Shown here one piece after another: positions 32,501 through 42,423 of a DNA stretch of 50,851 nucleotides. The notes under the pieces are model-generated. The model was not told where the DNA came from. It ran no database searches and worked only from the letters and a program-made list of their open reading frames with translations. A program made the translations under genes and the position numbers. The stretch comes from Saccoglossus kowalevskii (Eukaryota; Hemichordata; Enteropneusta; Harrimaniidae), in assembly GCF_000003605.2 (NCBI RefSeq), contig NW_003120953.1, positions 110,844-161,694 on the forward strand, written 5' to 3'. The stretch's first letter is position 1. Every line of letters begins with the position of its first letter.

Positions 32501-33722
32501 CTGTCCACATTTGATGATAGGCAATTTTGATTAAGTGAGGGTATTCGGAAGCAATATTCCTCTGTCAAAGATCCACCAGTCAATGTGAGCTACGCAATAA
32601 AGAAATTTGAGTTCAAAATCAAATCGTTCGATTTATGCGGCAGACGTTTGATGCGCGTCTATCACTTATTTAAATACCAGTATAGGGTTAGTTGTGGCTA
32701 CATGTAAAACACTGGAATTTCTTAATACTTTCTGAAGTTATTTCTTGTCACTGGTTCCTGTTTTTTCTCTTTCAGAAACGCACCTCCAATAGAGGTGCAT
32801 ATAAACCTAAATTGCCTTTGTTGTATTCACGTAGACACATAAACAAAATATGGTATTTGAAATTAACAAACTTATGATAATGTCTTTGAATTATGAACTT
32901 CAGTTGTATTGAATTTTCAATTCAAAATGGCCGCCAGAGTAGTATTTAACATTATTATATGGAAACAAGGTCACATTTTATTTGGTCTTTGGTGTCAAAT
33001 TTCTTTAATTTTTACTAAATTCATTGTAATTTTGGAAACAAACAAGCAAAATAAGATAAAATTAATAGAATTTAGTAGAAAGCTTTTGAATTTTTATTGC
33101 CATCTTTTATACTCTTTGAATGCTTGTTACTTTTCATAACAATTTTTCCTCCCAAATCTCGATCAAGACCTGTAGCCAACGAGAAAATATGTCTACAACA
33201 TACCTGATCCAAAATTACTCACTCAATGGGTTGAATGAGAATATATTGTGGAAGGTGACAAAATAACAAATGAACGTCAAAGGGTTGATGATATGCAAAT
33301 TATCTAATTAATATGCACAAACACTATTTTGTAGAAGTTGAGAACGTGAAAGTGATTTACTTATTAGTAGTTCAGAAAAACAGAAGGTAGAATAAAGATG
33401 AGGAAGAGGGATGAATGATCAACTTACCGATTTTGAGGGCAGATTCCAAGACAGTTAAAGATGACCCATGGTATCCCGCTGCTAAGAGCTCTTGACCAAT
33501 GACAGAAATCACAACAAACGGACTTTTTTCCAGTTTCATTTTTTCCAGCTGTTTGTACGTCGGCTCCAAGGTGGCTTTGAGCGGAGACTTTATTGCCGCG
33601 TCCACCAAACCCTCCAACAGCTGTAAACTCTTCGGATCTTGCGAGAGTCCCGAGGAGAACGCAGCCAAGGAATCTGCATGGCGTCCCAGATGTTGTAAAG
33701 CGAGACCCTGTCGATAGTAAGC
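18400..33722 (-). CDS. TTC28: TTC28 (tetratricopeptide repeat protein 28), 13 exons, N-terminus missing
   Basis: Exons on the minus strand, 5' to 3': 33722-33428, 32303-32178, 31857-31699, 31222-28406, 26691-26122, 25426-25188, 24446-24250, 23963-23432, 23096-22865, 22098-22022, 21374-21269, 20759-20652, 20555-18400. They total 7614 nt, 2537 residues plus TGA. All introns are GT-AG and every phase matches. Order: end of a first TPR block (about 1-60), about two dozen 40-residue TPR units (to about 1080), an acidic Ser-rich linker, the CHAT domain (about 1280-1610), a conserved post-CHAT module, then a Ser/Pro-rich tail. The similarity to vertebrate TTC28 (about 2480 residues) is unmistakable throughout, e.g. 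TCSLKLRGSVFSALSSA, CGLGGVYQQMGEYD, HPANWAGFM. In vertebrates it is reported to bind Aurora B and act in mitosis and cytokinesis. The first visible exon begins with AYYRQGLALQHLGRHADSL, so the upstream exon(s) with the first TPR pair and ATG are missing. Confidence 0.97.
20556..20651 (-). other. TTC28: 96-nt in-frame, stop-free intron of TTC28
   Basis: Begins GTAAGT and ends TTTTCTTCTTATCTATCAG on the minus strand. It is AT-rich unlike both flanking exons, and related proteins lack its 32 encoded residues. Because its length is divisible by three and it lacks stops, retention would add 32 residues without breaking the frame. Confidence 0.75.
20652..20759 (-). CDS. TTC28: TTC28 exon L
   Basis: A 108-nt exon, phase 1 at both ends (residues 1784-1820). 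Encodes GFDLIGYANDEVLLHSGKQG then RMLHFALQSMLAVF, the conserved end of the globular post-CHAT module. Confidence 0.95.
21269..21374 (-). CDS. TTC28: TTC28 exon K
   Basis: Residues 1749-1784, with the conserved WKTHGCHEFLAALG ending. Acceptor TTACAG, donor CG/GTGAGT, phase 0 to phase 1. Confidence 0.94.
21442..21631. repeat. Five 38-bp tandem units, four with a CCAAT box (TTC28 intron)
   Basis: Units begin at 21442, 21480, 21518, 21556 and 21594, exactly 38 bp apart. The consensus contains ACAGTTATCAGCCAATCAG then AAATTTGGACTGATAAATT. CCAAT sits at 21491, 21529, 21567 and 21605; the first unit has CCATT instead. The intron lies between exons J and K. Confidence 0.9.
22022..22098 (-). CDS. TTC28: TTC28 exon J
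   Basis: A 77-nt exon, phase 1 to phase 0, encoding residues 1723-1748 (LSAEMIIGLSRLLRAPETAY...). Acceptor TTGTTCCTTTAG, donor TTG/GTAAGT. It matches the helical region after SLQALLG in the vertebrate protein only loosely. Confidence 0.9.
22865..23096 (-). CDS. TTC28: TTC28 exon I
   Basis: Residues 1646-1723: VEKSLQRIHRGQRNPMYTTQ, GWRELLLSVGF and FFPQADPGERL, all strongly conserved in TTC28. The acceptor (TTTGACACGTAG/GTTGAG) has a poor pyrimidine tract but is fixed by phase and protein similarity. The donor is CG/GTAGGT. Confidence 0.94.
23432..23963 (-). CDS. TTC28: TTC28 exon H (second half of CHAT domain)
   Basis: Residues 1468-1645. An acidic insert (NESDESDLDSNSD) is followed by LLTAADILNLEL, the strand LVVLSAHNHD (where active CHAT proteases carry Cys at the third-last listed His position, residue 1521), then GLVRAFLTAGAQAVVVPLWP and HPANWAGFMVIG. 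These are the standard CHAT landmarks. Donor TTG/GTAAGT, phase 0. Confidence 0.96.
24250..24446 (-). CDS. TTC28: TTC28 exon G (CHAT histidine motif)
   Basis: Residues 1403-1468: EARIVGDIVGIKPLIGSAAT, then ECIHFATHISWKLSAIILSP. His1441 (codon at 24332-24330) is in the position of the CHAT/separase catalytic histidine. Ends AG/GTACAA, phase 2. Confidence 0.95.
24625..24854. mobile_element. TTAA-ended MITE family B, copy 1 (TTC28 intron)
   Basis: The ends are inverted (TTATCACCACCAGACTTG on the left, TGGTGGTGAAAAGGTTAA on the right). The interior matches the copy at 38316-38530: TTTTTGGAAATAAACCCTA, AAGTGCAGACTA and GGACTATTTTGTGAATTTGTG. Confidence 0.6.
25188..25426 (-). CDS. TTC28: TTC28 exon F (first half of CHAT domain)
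   Basis: Residues 1323-1402: GDLHLVPFGVLKGSSSQ, then VVPSLRALNA and IGNPKLPQSAKQRWGWG. These are the N-terminal strands of CHAT. Phase 1 in, phase 0 out (GAGCAG/GTGAGC). Confidence 0.95.
25555..25697 (+). mobile_element. TTAA-ended MITE family A, copy 3 (TTC28 intron)
   Basis: Terminal repeats TTAAAGCGAGAGGGTCGTC and GACGACTCCCCCGCTTTAA, 143 bp. Same internal order as the copy at 10728, including TTTGTAAACAATGACATGC and GACGCATGCGCAGGTGACGA. Confidence 0.75.
26122..26691 (-). CDS. TTC28: TTC28 exon E (acidic linker, start of CHAT)
   Basis: A 570-nt exon, phase 1 on both sides (residues 1133-1323). It has a Ser/Asp-rich low-complexity start (SEGAPDSSSSSESN), the conserved SLGVDVSPV and ASETESEADDI, a Gly/Ser-rich loop, then KPPLKTLYDLLIGPLEDALP and ELILVLQG, the first CHAT strand. 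Confidence 0.95.
26692..28405 (-). other. TTC28 intron between exons D and E
   Basis: A 1.7-kb intron without recognised coding sequence. It contains at 27661-27797 a copy of the TTTTCGCT / AGTGAAAATAAAT element family also seen at 44173-44382, and a poly-T tract near 27852. A 77-codon open frame at 26909-27142 shows no homology I can name. Confidence 0.5.
27661..27797. repeat. Dispersed TACTGTAAA / AGTGAAAATAAAT element, copy 1
   Basis: Shares TTTTAATTTYGCTATTTTCGCT, ATGTGAACATGTAAAATAA and AGTGAAAATAAATG-TTTTACAGTA with 44173-44382. The ends are roughly inverse (TGTAAA..., ...TTTACA). Confidence 0.5.
28406..31222 (-). CDS. TTC28: TTC28 exon D (giant TPR exon, ~22 repeats)
   Basis: A single 2817-nt exon, phase 1 on both sides (residues 194-1133). 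It holds about 20 clear and two weaker 40-residue TPR units of the form R-A-x-x-N-L-G-x-x-x-x-x-x-G-x-[YF]-x-x-A-[LVI], e.g. RAYSNLGSAYHFKRKFQHAV, RAYGNLGVTHESLGNYEQAI. It finishes with LFDLQTASYQALQRVLVELG, RGRTRAFVDLLMERQTG and STVIYYSIAAGHLYMWIITP. Donor AAG/GTTAGT. Confidence 0.97.
31699..31857 (-). CDS. TTC28: TTC28 exon C (TPR unit)
   Basis: A 159-nt exon, phase 1 on both sides (residues 141-194): GDNEGECRAHGNLGSAYFSK, then HNRFQLVLAMKQKDRK and ANALSSLG, one TPR unit and the start of the next. Donor CTCG/GTAAGA. Confidence 0.95.
32178..32303 (-). CDS. TTC28: TTC28 exon B (TPR unit)
   Basis: A 126-nt exon, phase 1 on both sides (residues 99-141): GTCSLKLRGSVFSALSSAHW and SYMQQDLSVAKSLG. 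Acceptor with a long T-run then GCAG, donor TTAG/GTGAGA. Confidence 0.95.
33428..33722 (-). CDS. TTC28: TTC28 exon A (first visible exon)
   Basis: A 295-nt exon, phase 0 in, phase 1 out. Encodes AYYRQGLALQHLGRHADSLA, then SQDPKSLQLLEGLVDAAIKS, EPTYKQLEKMKLEKSPFVVI and GQELLAAGYHGSS. It opens in the middle of the first TPR block, so at least one earlier coding exon exists. Acceptor TTTTTTCTGTCTTCACAG. Confidence 0.95.
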
Positions 33723-35542
33723 CTGTGAAGACAGAAAAAATAGCAATAAGAATGGTGGAGAAATTGAAACTATGGTATTTTATTTGTAAAACATGTTAAG
33801 GGCGCTATTTCCTAGTGCCAGAACAAGGTTGAATGGGATTTGTATTTTCTTATTTGACAATAAAAATAGAGTTTCTAAAATGTCAATACTGGAAACTTCT
33901 TTAATTATGCAAGAAAAACTTTCCATGAACACAAACACAAAAATCAAAAACATTGCTGACGGGTCATAAGAATTACTTTATAGTCGCCAAAAAATCAAAC
34001 ATGACACATAATTAGAACAAATGCATAAATTTTACTAGCTTGCCTGTGAAGACACAATTGACTTTTAACAGATCTATAAATACTGACTGCCAATCAATAC
34101 ATTGCCACAACGCTTGCTGATGTTCGTTTTTTTCCCCATTCATTTTGGCTATCCATAGAGGCTTCCAGCTGGAGTTTTATGTTAACATTCGATGATGTGC
34201 GAGACCCCGCTATGCACATGCATGTCACTTTGAAATCACGGAAAAATACAATACAGTACCACAACAAACATTACATAATGATTCAGTAAAATAAAACAAA
34301 AAAACAAACAAAAAACAACTGTAAAATCTGTACTCGCCACTGTGGCTTCTGTTAAAATGGAAGAATGCAACAGAAGGGATGCCGCTTCTATCAGAGCATC
34401 TACACACACATGTATAAAAAACTTAGAATTTTTAGTTCTCAATTGTTCAAAATGAATGGGTGGGTTCTATTAAGAATCCAGCTTCTAATACAGAATTTAC
34501 CTACACACTCATGCACATGTAGCACCAATATATACACGTATGCATTCAACAAACATTGAAGTGATTAGCAAATGCTACCGCTGAAATAACGATGTTGTCA
34601 CTACATGTATGTACAGTTTGACTATTAGTCTATTTGGATATTACTAGTATAAAAAAAAAATTGGTATTTACGATTATAATAAACTATGTCGCCCACATAG
34701 AGGAATGTAAACTTTATCAAACAAAGTCTGCTGGGTGTGATTTTACAGCAATACGGTGACAACAAAACTGTGAAGTGGTCAATCAAGTGGCATTTATTTA
34801 CGAGAATCACTGATAAGAGTGTCAGATTGATGGATTTGATACTGCTGTATATTCAGCGTTTACATTCTCACAAACACCTGATGTACATATTACAAATCCA
34901 TTCAACCATTCATAATAACTGATATTAGTACAGTATTCAATTTCCCATGTTTGAATACTCAAGTATAGCACGCCAGGAGTGTTTTAGAATTATTTTACGA
35001 GTGATCGTGATTGTAAATGTTAATAATGAAGAGTTTGATACAGTAACTTTTTGTAAATAATTTTCAGCAGCAGAGGATTTTTTTTTTTTTCCATTTTTAA
35101 CTTAACCATCAGCAGTAGTATCAATGGTAACATATGTCAATCAAAACACTGTAAATATAGAATAGGTAAATATATATATGTGTACAAGTGCGCGCTTTTG
35201 TTGTTGCGGAAACAAACTAGTCAATGGCCAACAGTGTATTGGCCAGCTGGTGTGTCACATAGCATACTAGAAACTGCTATGATTTGGTGAGAGGCAATTT
35301 CTGAGAAATATCTGTAGACATGACATGACGTTTCACGGAATGTCTTCAGTTGTTTGAGAGACAGAAATTCCCGTTCAAAATTCAGTACAAATATTTTCGC
35401 ATTTTGTAAAATTTTCAGTAAACTTCATCATTATTTTGGATCATACAGACAGTTTCAGATATTGCTTTCAGTTTTGGATCAAATACTTTGTTAATTTTTA
35501 TCAACATTTTATGGGGGGACTATAGAAAATTATTTTGTAAAT
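33723..35542 (-). other. TTC28 upstream intron, right of exon A
   Basis: No exon was recognised on either strand. It includes the repeat copy at 34320-34495 and ends at the assembly gap. Confidence 0.5.
34320..34495 (+). repeat. Dispersed repeat, copy 2 (CTTCTATTAGAGC family)
   Basis: Similar in the same orientation to 9745-9935 (AACTGTAAAATCTGTA, GGCTTCTGTTAAAATGG, GCATCTACACACACATG, TTTAGTTCTCAATTGTTCA). Non-coding. Confidence 0.5.
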
Positions 35543-35592
35543 NNNNNNNNNNNNNNNNNNNNNNNNNNNNNNNNNNNNNNNNNNNNNNNNNN
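35543..35592. other. Assembly gap (50 N)
   Basis: Fifty consecutive N. A round value like this is usually a placeholder, so the real missing length is unknown. It lies within the upstream part of TTC28, where the first TPR exon is expected. Confidence 1.
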
Positions 35593-38315
35593 AATGCAAA
35601 CAATTTACATTGGCGGTGGTCAAATACTAGTAGTCAGATGGCGATTAACAGCTACTTTTTAGTAGTCTACTGCCATCGAAAAGAAAAAAATTTTGGCATT
35701 TTTGAAAATTTAATAAGTTTACTTGCACGAAAATGAAATGTACAAACAGCGCAATCCAAATTGGAAACCATGGACACAATATGAAAAACTTGATGGAAAC
35801 CCGATAATAATTATTTTAAATTTGTTGTGTTATTTTTTTTTAACTTTTATTGTAATCAGACCAGCACAGGTGTGAGAATGTAAGTTGAAATCTGATAAAA
35901 GCTTCTGATTGTTACTGCAGATTACATGTATGATTTAAGTACAACAAATATTGGGTTAAGTTGATATAATGACAATAGGATTTGTTATCTCATTTTCAAG
36001 GGTACGTCGAAGTTGACAGTTATATACCATATTTGTTCTATTAGTAGCGCATGTACTTATGAAAACTATCGTGTCTCTATTAGAAAAATGATAGCAAAAT
36101 ATTTTAATGAATCAGTATACATGTACAACAAATGTAATTTTGGTTTATCGTTGCACGTACTTCTATTGGAGATGCGCTTCTAATAGAGAACATATGGTAA
36201 TCATATATAATGAACCCACTAAAAAGATATTAGTAAGGTCACATGTCCCTGTAGTCCCTGGTTTAGAAATCAACATGTTTAAAATATGAGTAAGCCACAA
36301 AAACAATTCTGCGGTCCTTTATTGCGTCGCGTTGGTAAGTAGGGAATTAAACTAATGATCGAAACTCATGGAAGCGTGTGTTGTCCTTGTCGCATCCTGG
36401 TACGGAATCTGAAATTTTTAAGAACCAGGATTGTAATTTATTGTGTGCTTGTTTTATTCTTGTAAATGATATGCGTGCGACATTGTTAGATCCTGTTTCT
36501 GAAATTATATTCATAATTTAATACATGTGCACGTAACCTCCATTTTAATATGAAATATTATTTATTACACTATTAATGTCGTCAACCTAGAAGATGTAAC
36601 AAAAATCTGAATTACTCGTTCATCCACAGTAAATATAAGTAAAACAACACCATGGGATGACGGGGTACTTTTACACTGAATGTGAGACAGTGAAAAGAAC
36701 AAAATTAATATTTTGACTAAAAGGGAATTGAAACCAACTCACACAACAATTCATTTTTATAAACAATTTCAAAGAGAAGGGATTACCACACAATCACACA
36801 ACACAGCTGCTATGCTCTCATTCTAAAACCTTTTTAACATCACAGAAGTTTTCCCGCCAAAATGTTTGAGTAACATTTTGCATGTTTTGTCGTATTTCTG
36901 TATAATTTTTTTAATGTCTGAAATTTTAATCAATATTCTGAAAAAATATGAAGGTAAATTTTTGTAAAAGATGCAAAAAGTCAATAGCTACAACAAAAAT
37001 TGTAATGAATATGTATGTAGAGACAGAGGTACATTACTCGGGGTTTGCAACTACGGTGACATGATACCAAGATCCCGTTATAATCTCGCTCTTGCATAAG
37101 CGTTCCAACTCAGAAAAATGCAAATGCGCATGTCCAAGGTAACTAGGATACTGGAATGTCCAGGTGGATCAAAATAGCTGCTCACGATACGACGGATTAC
37201 GATAACTATATTTTCTGTACATTTTTGATGTATTACATTTTTTCACTATGAATGTGGTAATACGTGTTTTATTGTTTTATTACAGACCGCCTATGTCATG
37301 TCAGAAGGTAGTAGCATCAGTCTCCCTATCTAAGAGATGAGACTTGAATGGGATCTTGGCATGGTGTCACCATACAGTACTATGTGCGTTGCAAACCCCA
37401 TGTAATATACCTCTGGTAGAGACAAGTGTTTGCTTCATCGAGCTCTTTAATTCAAATCTGTTAACTATATTCATCTGGTTCAAAATTCCCAAACAGAAAT
37501 CACATTTCCATTGCTTTTTGGACAAAGAAATTCCATCCTCATATGAAGATTGTATCATACCCGGTAATGTAAAAATTACAACTAAGTATGGGAAAATGAT
37601 GAATATTTAGTAAAATACAAACTAGTTTTGACTGGGGAATGACAGAAGCCTGATAGGGTTAATTATATGCAAGACGAATGGTCATACAATATACTACATG
37701 ACGTACCATGAATAACCATGGCAACTACAGACAATTAATTTAAAACCAAGACGACAATGAACTTGGAACATTAAAAACACACAATGTACATTTTTTCAAG
37801 AGAAACAGAATAAAATGTCCCATAGAAGTCACAACAATAGTAGTAAGACTGCTTTTGTACATACGACAAATAGCAATGAGAACATGGTATTTGTAAACGG
37901 TTGACATTTCACAGTTAACTTCTCAAAGTTTAAAGGTTTCAACTTAATTGTTTCTTACCTACTATGACAATAAAAGCTTGCTGACTTTGCGACAACATTG
38001 CAAAAGGATTCTGAAGAATTCTGGAATTCATTGCGAGTCAATTATGATCATCGTCGCCAGCACATTTTGAGCGATAAAGCAAAGGCACAAACTTATTTTG
38101 ACAATTTCTGATGCAAGTCATAATAAAATAAAGAATGATAACGAATTATTTTTATTGATATACCATGTTTGCTTTATTATATGCACATAAGAACCAAAAA
38201 ACCCAATTGAATCATTAACACTGACCATGTGAAGACCTCTGTAATTTACGGAAAAGCATACACTACTAATAGAGCAAATACGGTAATCATTTTTTTCCCC
38301 AAATGCTTTTGTACA
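35593..38315. other. Non-coding, probable TTC28 5' intron
   Basis: No exon was recognised. At 36060-36205 there is a copy of a dispersed unit ending in GCGCTTCTAATAGAGAACAT. The rest is AT-rich without structure I can name. Confidence 0.45.
36060..36205 (+). repeat. Dispersed unit ending GCGCTTCTAATAGAG
   Basis: The words ATTTTAATGAATC, ACAACAAATGTAAT and ATGCGCTTCTAATAGAG recur in the same order at 45320-45485. The end word also recurs as ACTAATAGAGCAAATACGGT near 38265. Confidence 0.4.
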
Positions 38316-38530
38316 TTAACCTTTTCACCACCAGTTTCTCTGCAAATTTCTTTGCACGTTTCTCTTATACTCTTTAATATTTCTGGAAATGAACCCTACT
38401 TATTGAGGCCAATAGACAAAAAAAATTTTGACTATTTTTGTCCCGATTTTCTGAAGGAAAGTGCAGACTATAATCGGGACTATTTTGTGAATTTGTGATG
38501 AAAATAGGGAACTGGTGGTGAATAGGTTAA
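38316..38530. mobile_element. TTAA-ended MITE family B, copy 2
   Basis: Both ends are TTAA followed by CC(T)TTTCACCACCAGT: left TTAACCTTTTCACCACCAGT, right ACTGGTGGTGAATAGGTTAA. The two ends are inverted repeats of about 20 bp with one mismatch. It is 215 bp and shares its interior with 24625-24854. Confidence 0.75.
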
Positions 38531-41500
38531 AGAAGCACAGGGTGTTGACTGTAAAATAGTTTTCTCATGGAGTCAGTTCGAATCGAATAATTTAGTACAA
38601 ATACAAATGCCCAGTACATGTATGACATGCATGTAAACACACCAGGTGATATTGAATGCGATTTTCAAAGTTTGTAAACTCAATTTGTTAGGTTTCAAAT
38701 TTTCGCTTAAACTTTTTGTTGGGTATAAACATTGCTTCCTTGCATTGCAGTCGAACAATGGCAGGGGTATCGCGTAACAAAGCGGTGAAAGAAACTCCAT
38801 CTGCTCCACATTTACACGGTTAGTAATAATCACAATACTCTAGGAAGGTGAGGAGGGAAGGCTAGGTGAATAACGTGCCGTAAATGGTAATCAAAGGGCT
38901 GGGCTCCTCAGAATTATCTTGCATTCAGCCATATATCCGAGCTTCTGGCGTTACCGATTTCTTGCATACAAGGTACACTTTCGGTTGTTGTCAAAGACCA
39001 CGACATAACACGAAGGATGTTTGCAGAGCTGAAGAAATTCCAAACATTCCTAAAAATAGGTTTTCATTGAAATTACATCGCTTTGTTTTTTTCATGAAGT
39101 TTGCATAAAATTTAATACTGTAAATTCAGTGAATGCATTTTGACAAAAAAATTGCACATGTACCCACCACATAATATTATATAGTTTACAAAACAGGAAT
39201 TTGTTTTTCTCTTCCTTTAGCAACAGAACATTCAAGTAAATTTAGTACAGTAGTTCTCAGTTTTAGAAAATTGAAGATAGGAACATCAATAATAACTGTA
39301 CCGTTCTTCTCCTGTGATTTTGAATAAAGCAAAAAACAAAATAATGTAATAGTAATAACGCAACCTTATCGGCTTTGTTCAGAATAATTACATACATATG
39401 CCCCTGTTGAGATATGCCCCAAGATATGCCAGCGGGGTTAACGTGAGGTCGGCATGCTTTGATCGACCTACGCTTGATGTCATACCCTGGTACAGATACA
39501 TATGATGGTACAACAAACGATATTATGGATCCGACAGATGTTTTTGTGAATAAATCAGTGAAAAAGAAGACAGCATGACCAAAAGCAAATATGCACATTC
39601 AAAGTACTGGCATGATATCATGTCAGTTTTCAATATAATGCCTAGAGATTTAAACGGACATCGCCAGTACAGTGAGACAGACAAGAAGGTTACCTGCCTC
39701 ATTTCACCCAATTATCGGGCAATCGTCAAAAACTTTTAGAGCGGATGCATGATACCTTTACTGCCACACAAATCACACATAAATCTTATCGTATAAATAG
39801 AGGGCCCACCCTTGTAGCACACATCAGTGCACCGGATAATTTTCAAGTTAAAGCAAACCATTTACAGTAATTGAGATATATCGCCAATTACCGGCCGTTT
39901 TTTTGAGTGTTTTCAGAAATCTGTCTGTACACGTTCAAGGGTAGGACAATGAACAAAATAAACAACCAAATTAAAATATCGGTAAGCCCAGCAAGCATGA
40001 GAGTGTTAGTGATGGAATGTACATGTACATATATGTTTGCGGAGAATTTTTTTTCTGTTTCAAAGTTGAAATAAATCATTCCGAGTACATTGCATGAATG
40101 ATCACTGTCAATTCAATCTTATGAACTAAAAACTTAATCTTCATTCCAGATGATAATACTGTCAATCCTCCACCCTTTCTCCTGCATATCAATTAAACTT
40201 TGACTCAAAAACCAATTGTACTTTAACCTACATATTAAAATGGGACAACGGTGTAGTAGAATAATTTTTAAAAAAACGAAAAAAAACGATGACACAAAAA
40301 AGTTGTTAGTTGATTCTCCTAAATTGCGCGCTTAGTGCAGAAATCCACAGACATAAATCACAAACACTGAGCGGTGTGTAAGCGTCACATGAACGACATC
40401 CGGTGTTTGAAAGGGCAAACAGACAAACACGACTTAAAACCACAATATGCGACAATTAAACTACATGTATAGGACAAGGAATTTTTTCCTGGTTGGAAAC
40501 TTGTGAAAGCAGAGACTCAATACAACAAGGTAAAAAGCAAACAACCATACCTGGAGAAGGAGACACGTTCCATTTACAAACGGCCACATTTTTATACCTC
40601 ATACAAACAGCCACATACAAATTACATTATCAGCGACGACATAGACACACACCACAATGTCTTGTCAGTAAACCGCAAGACAAGAGGTTCCATACTAATA
40701 CAGATGCATTGAAACCTGGTGTTTTGTTAATTCAATTTCTCTCAGCTAGGAATTCCTCAACCATTTGCATGTCTATGGCATTAGTACTTGTATGTCAGAA
40801 CACTTTCTAAGAAGACTAGGCGCTATTTATGCATACGTGCACATCAGTGGACTGAGAACAATATCTGATTAACACAGTGCACAATGGGACCTAAATTAAA
40901 GTTACAAGTAGCTGTACTCCAACAAAAGCCTTTCTGTGAGTGGCTGGAGAGTAGTCAAAATAACAACCGAATAATCAAAGCCGAGTACGCATATTATTAC
41001 ACAACATCAATGGCTTGATATATCACATGTTGATTTTAACTGTGTGTGTTTTTTATATCTTGAAGCTTGTGAGGAAGATCTTTGTGTGGCTTTATTCAAA
41101 GTCCATGTTTTATTCAATGGCATTGCAGCACCTTGTTGATAATTAATTTAAAATATAGACAATGCATTTAAAGTGACAAGACTTCTAATTGCGTGGTAGC
41201 ACTTGGGTGACACAAGGCATGGTAAAGATGTAAGCTGCTTTCATTAGAAGAATATTCCATGCTAATCTCAAGCACAGAATAACTAGGTTTTAAAATAATG
41301 AGTATATTTAATACTGCAGCAGCTTTTGTTCCAATACTGAACTTTTTGAATGTCATACATATTTCCCACCAAAATTATGCATTTTTTTAGAATTTCATTA
41401 TTAGTTTTAAACCACATAGACATAATTTACCATTTGCAACAGGAATTTTACAATTTTTGGGTGTGGAAAAGAAAAAAGTTAAAAAATAGAAAATTCTAAA

Positions 41501-42404
41501 CAGATTCACAAAATGCAACACCAAAATTTGGTGGGGAAAAAAATGAGCAATATTAGCCTAATATGAAAATGAAGATTTAAAATTAAACTTATTTGTAATT
41601 TCTTTGTCTGTAAATTGCGCATATGTTGTTGTTGTTGACATAATAATACAATTATGTACATTTCAGCAGGGAGCAAAACACAATATTGAAATCATAATAT
41701 TGAGACTGAAACCGACTGATTTGTCTACCTGTCAGTTGACGAGTTTAACATATTAATTCAAATACTGCAGAACATTTTATATTTGACTCGGATTTTGCAG
41801 AGAAAAAAAAAATACTTTTAATAATCCTCATGGACAAAAAATCAGAAAAATAAATCACATGCACCAAACCAAATTTTGGTTTTCAGGAAAATTTAAACAA
41901 GCTAAAATAAACAAATCTACAGTACATGGAAATTTTATAGACGTGTTCCCTATAAATCAACATAGGTTTGATTAAATTAAATTAAATGTCAAATAAGTTT
42001 CACATCCTTGAAAAGTTAGTTTTATAGGCATGTTAAATATTATGCCAAGGACGTGAGAAAAAAAAAATTAAATATAGTTGGTTCCTTGTTTCCAAAAAAA
42101 TGAAACATATTAGTACATGTATTTTTATTTTATTCAAAAATAAGCCTATATCTATACTGGAATTATGCAGTGCCTGTCAGAGGAAGGACTTCCTGATAGC
42201 GTTCGTCAGTTGATAATTTGAATAAACGCATATGTGCTTAAGAGTACTGTGCACGTTTCCTAATCCCTTTATTCTGACAAGTTGGAGACAGCGCAGGTGA
42301 CATTGCCACACCATGAAATGAAAAGTACGCCTTCAACTACGAGTTCATTCTCAAGTGCACGCGTCAGTTTGGGCGGGTGCAAATAACATAAATAAAAGCG
42401 TTAC
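38531..42404. other. Non-coding, no exon recognised
   Basis: Short open frames occur on both strands (for example 39263-39598 and 39523-39711 on the minus strand) but match no family I know. A TATA-like box with initiator-like spacing lies at 39792-39830 on the plus strand, with no coding sequence after it. Confidence 0.45.
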
Positions 42405-42423
42405 CTTTTTTCTCGGTTGCCAT
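42405..42423 (-). CDS. Speculative first coding exon of TTC28
   Basis: On the minus strand, an ATG in good context (A at -3, G at +4) opens MATEKK and runs into G/GTAACG at 42404, phase 1. The sequence before it (42424-42530) is GC- and CpG-richer than its surroundings, as a promoter or leader would be. A short basic start before a TPR exon fits the family. However, two earlier ATGs lie directly upstream in another frame and the linking exon is not found, so this is weak. Confidence 0.15.

Noticed and set aside
39263-39711. Two overlapping minus-strand open frames
   Set aside because: No recognisable motifs, the frames disagree, and they do not match the missing TTC28 N-terminal TPR. A weak GTTGCG donor after NKADK was considered and found unconvincing.
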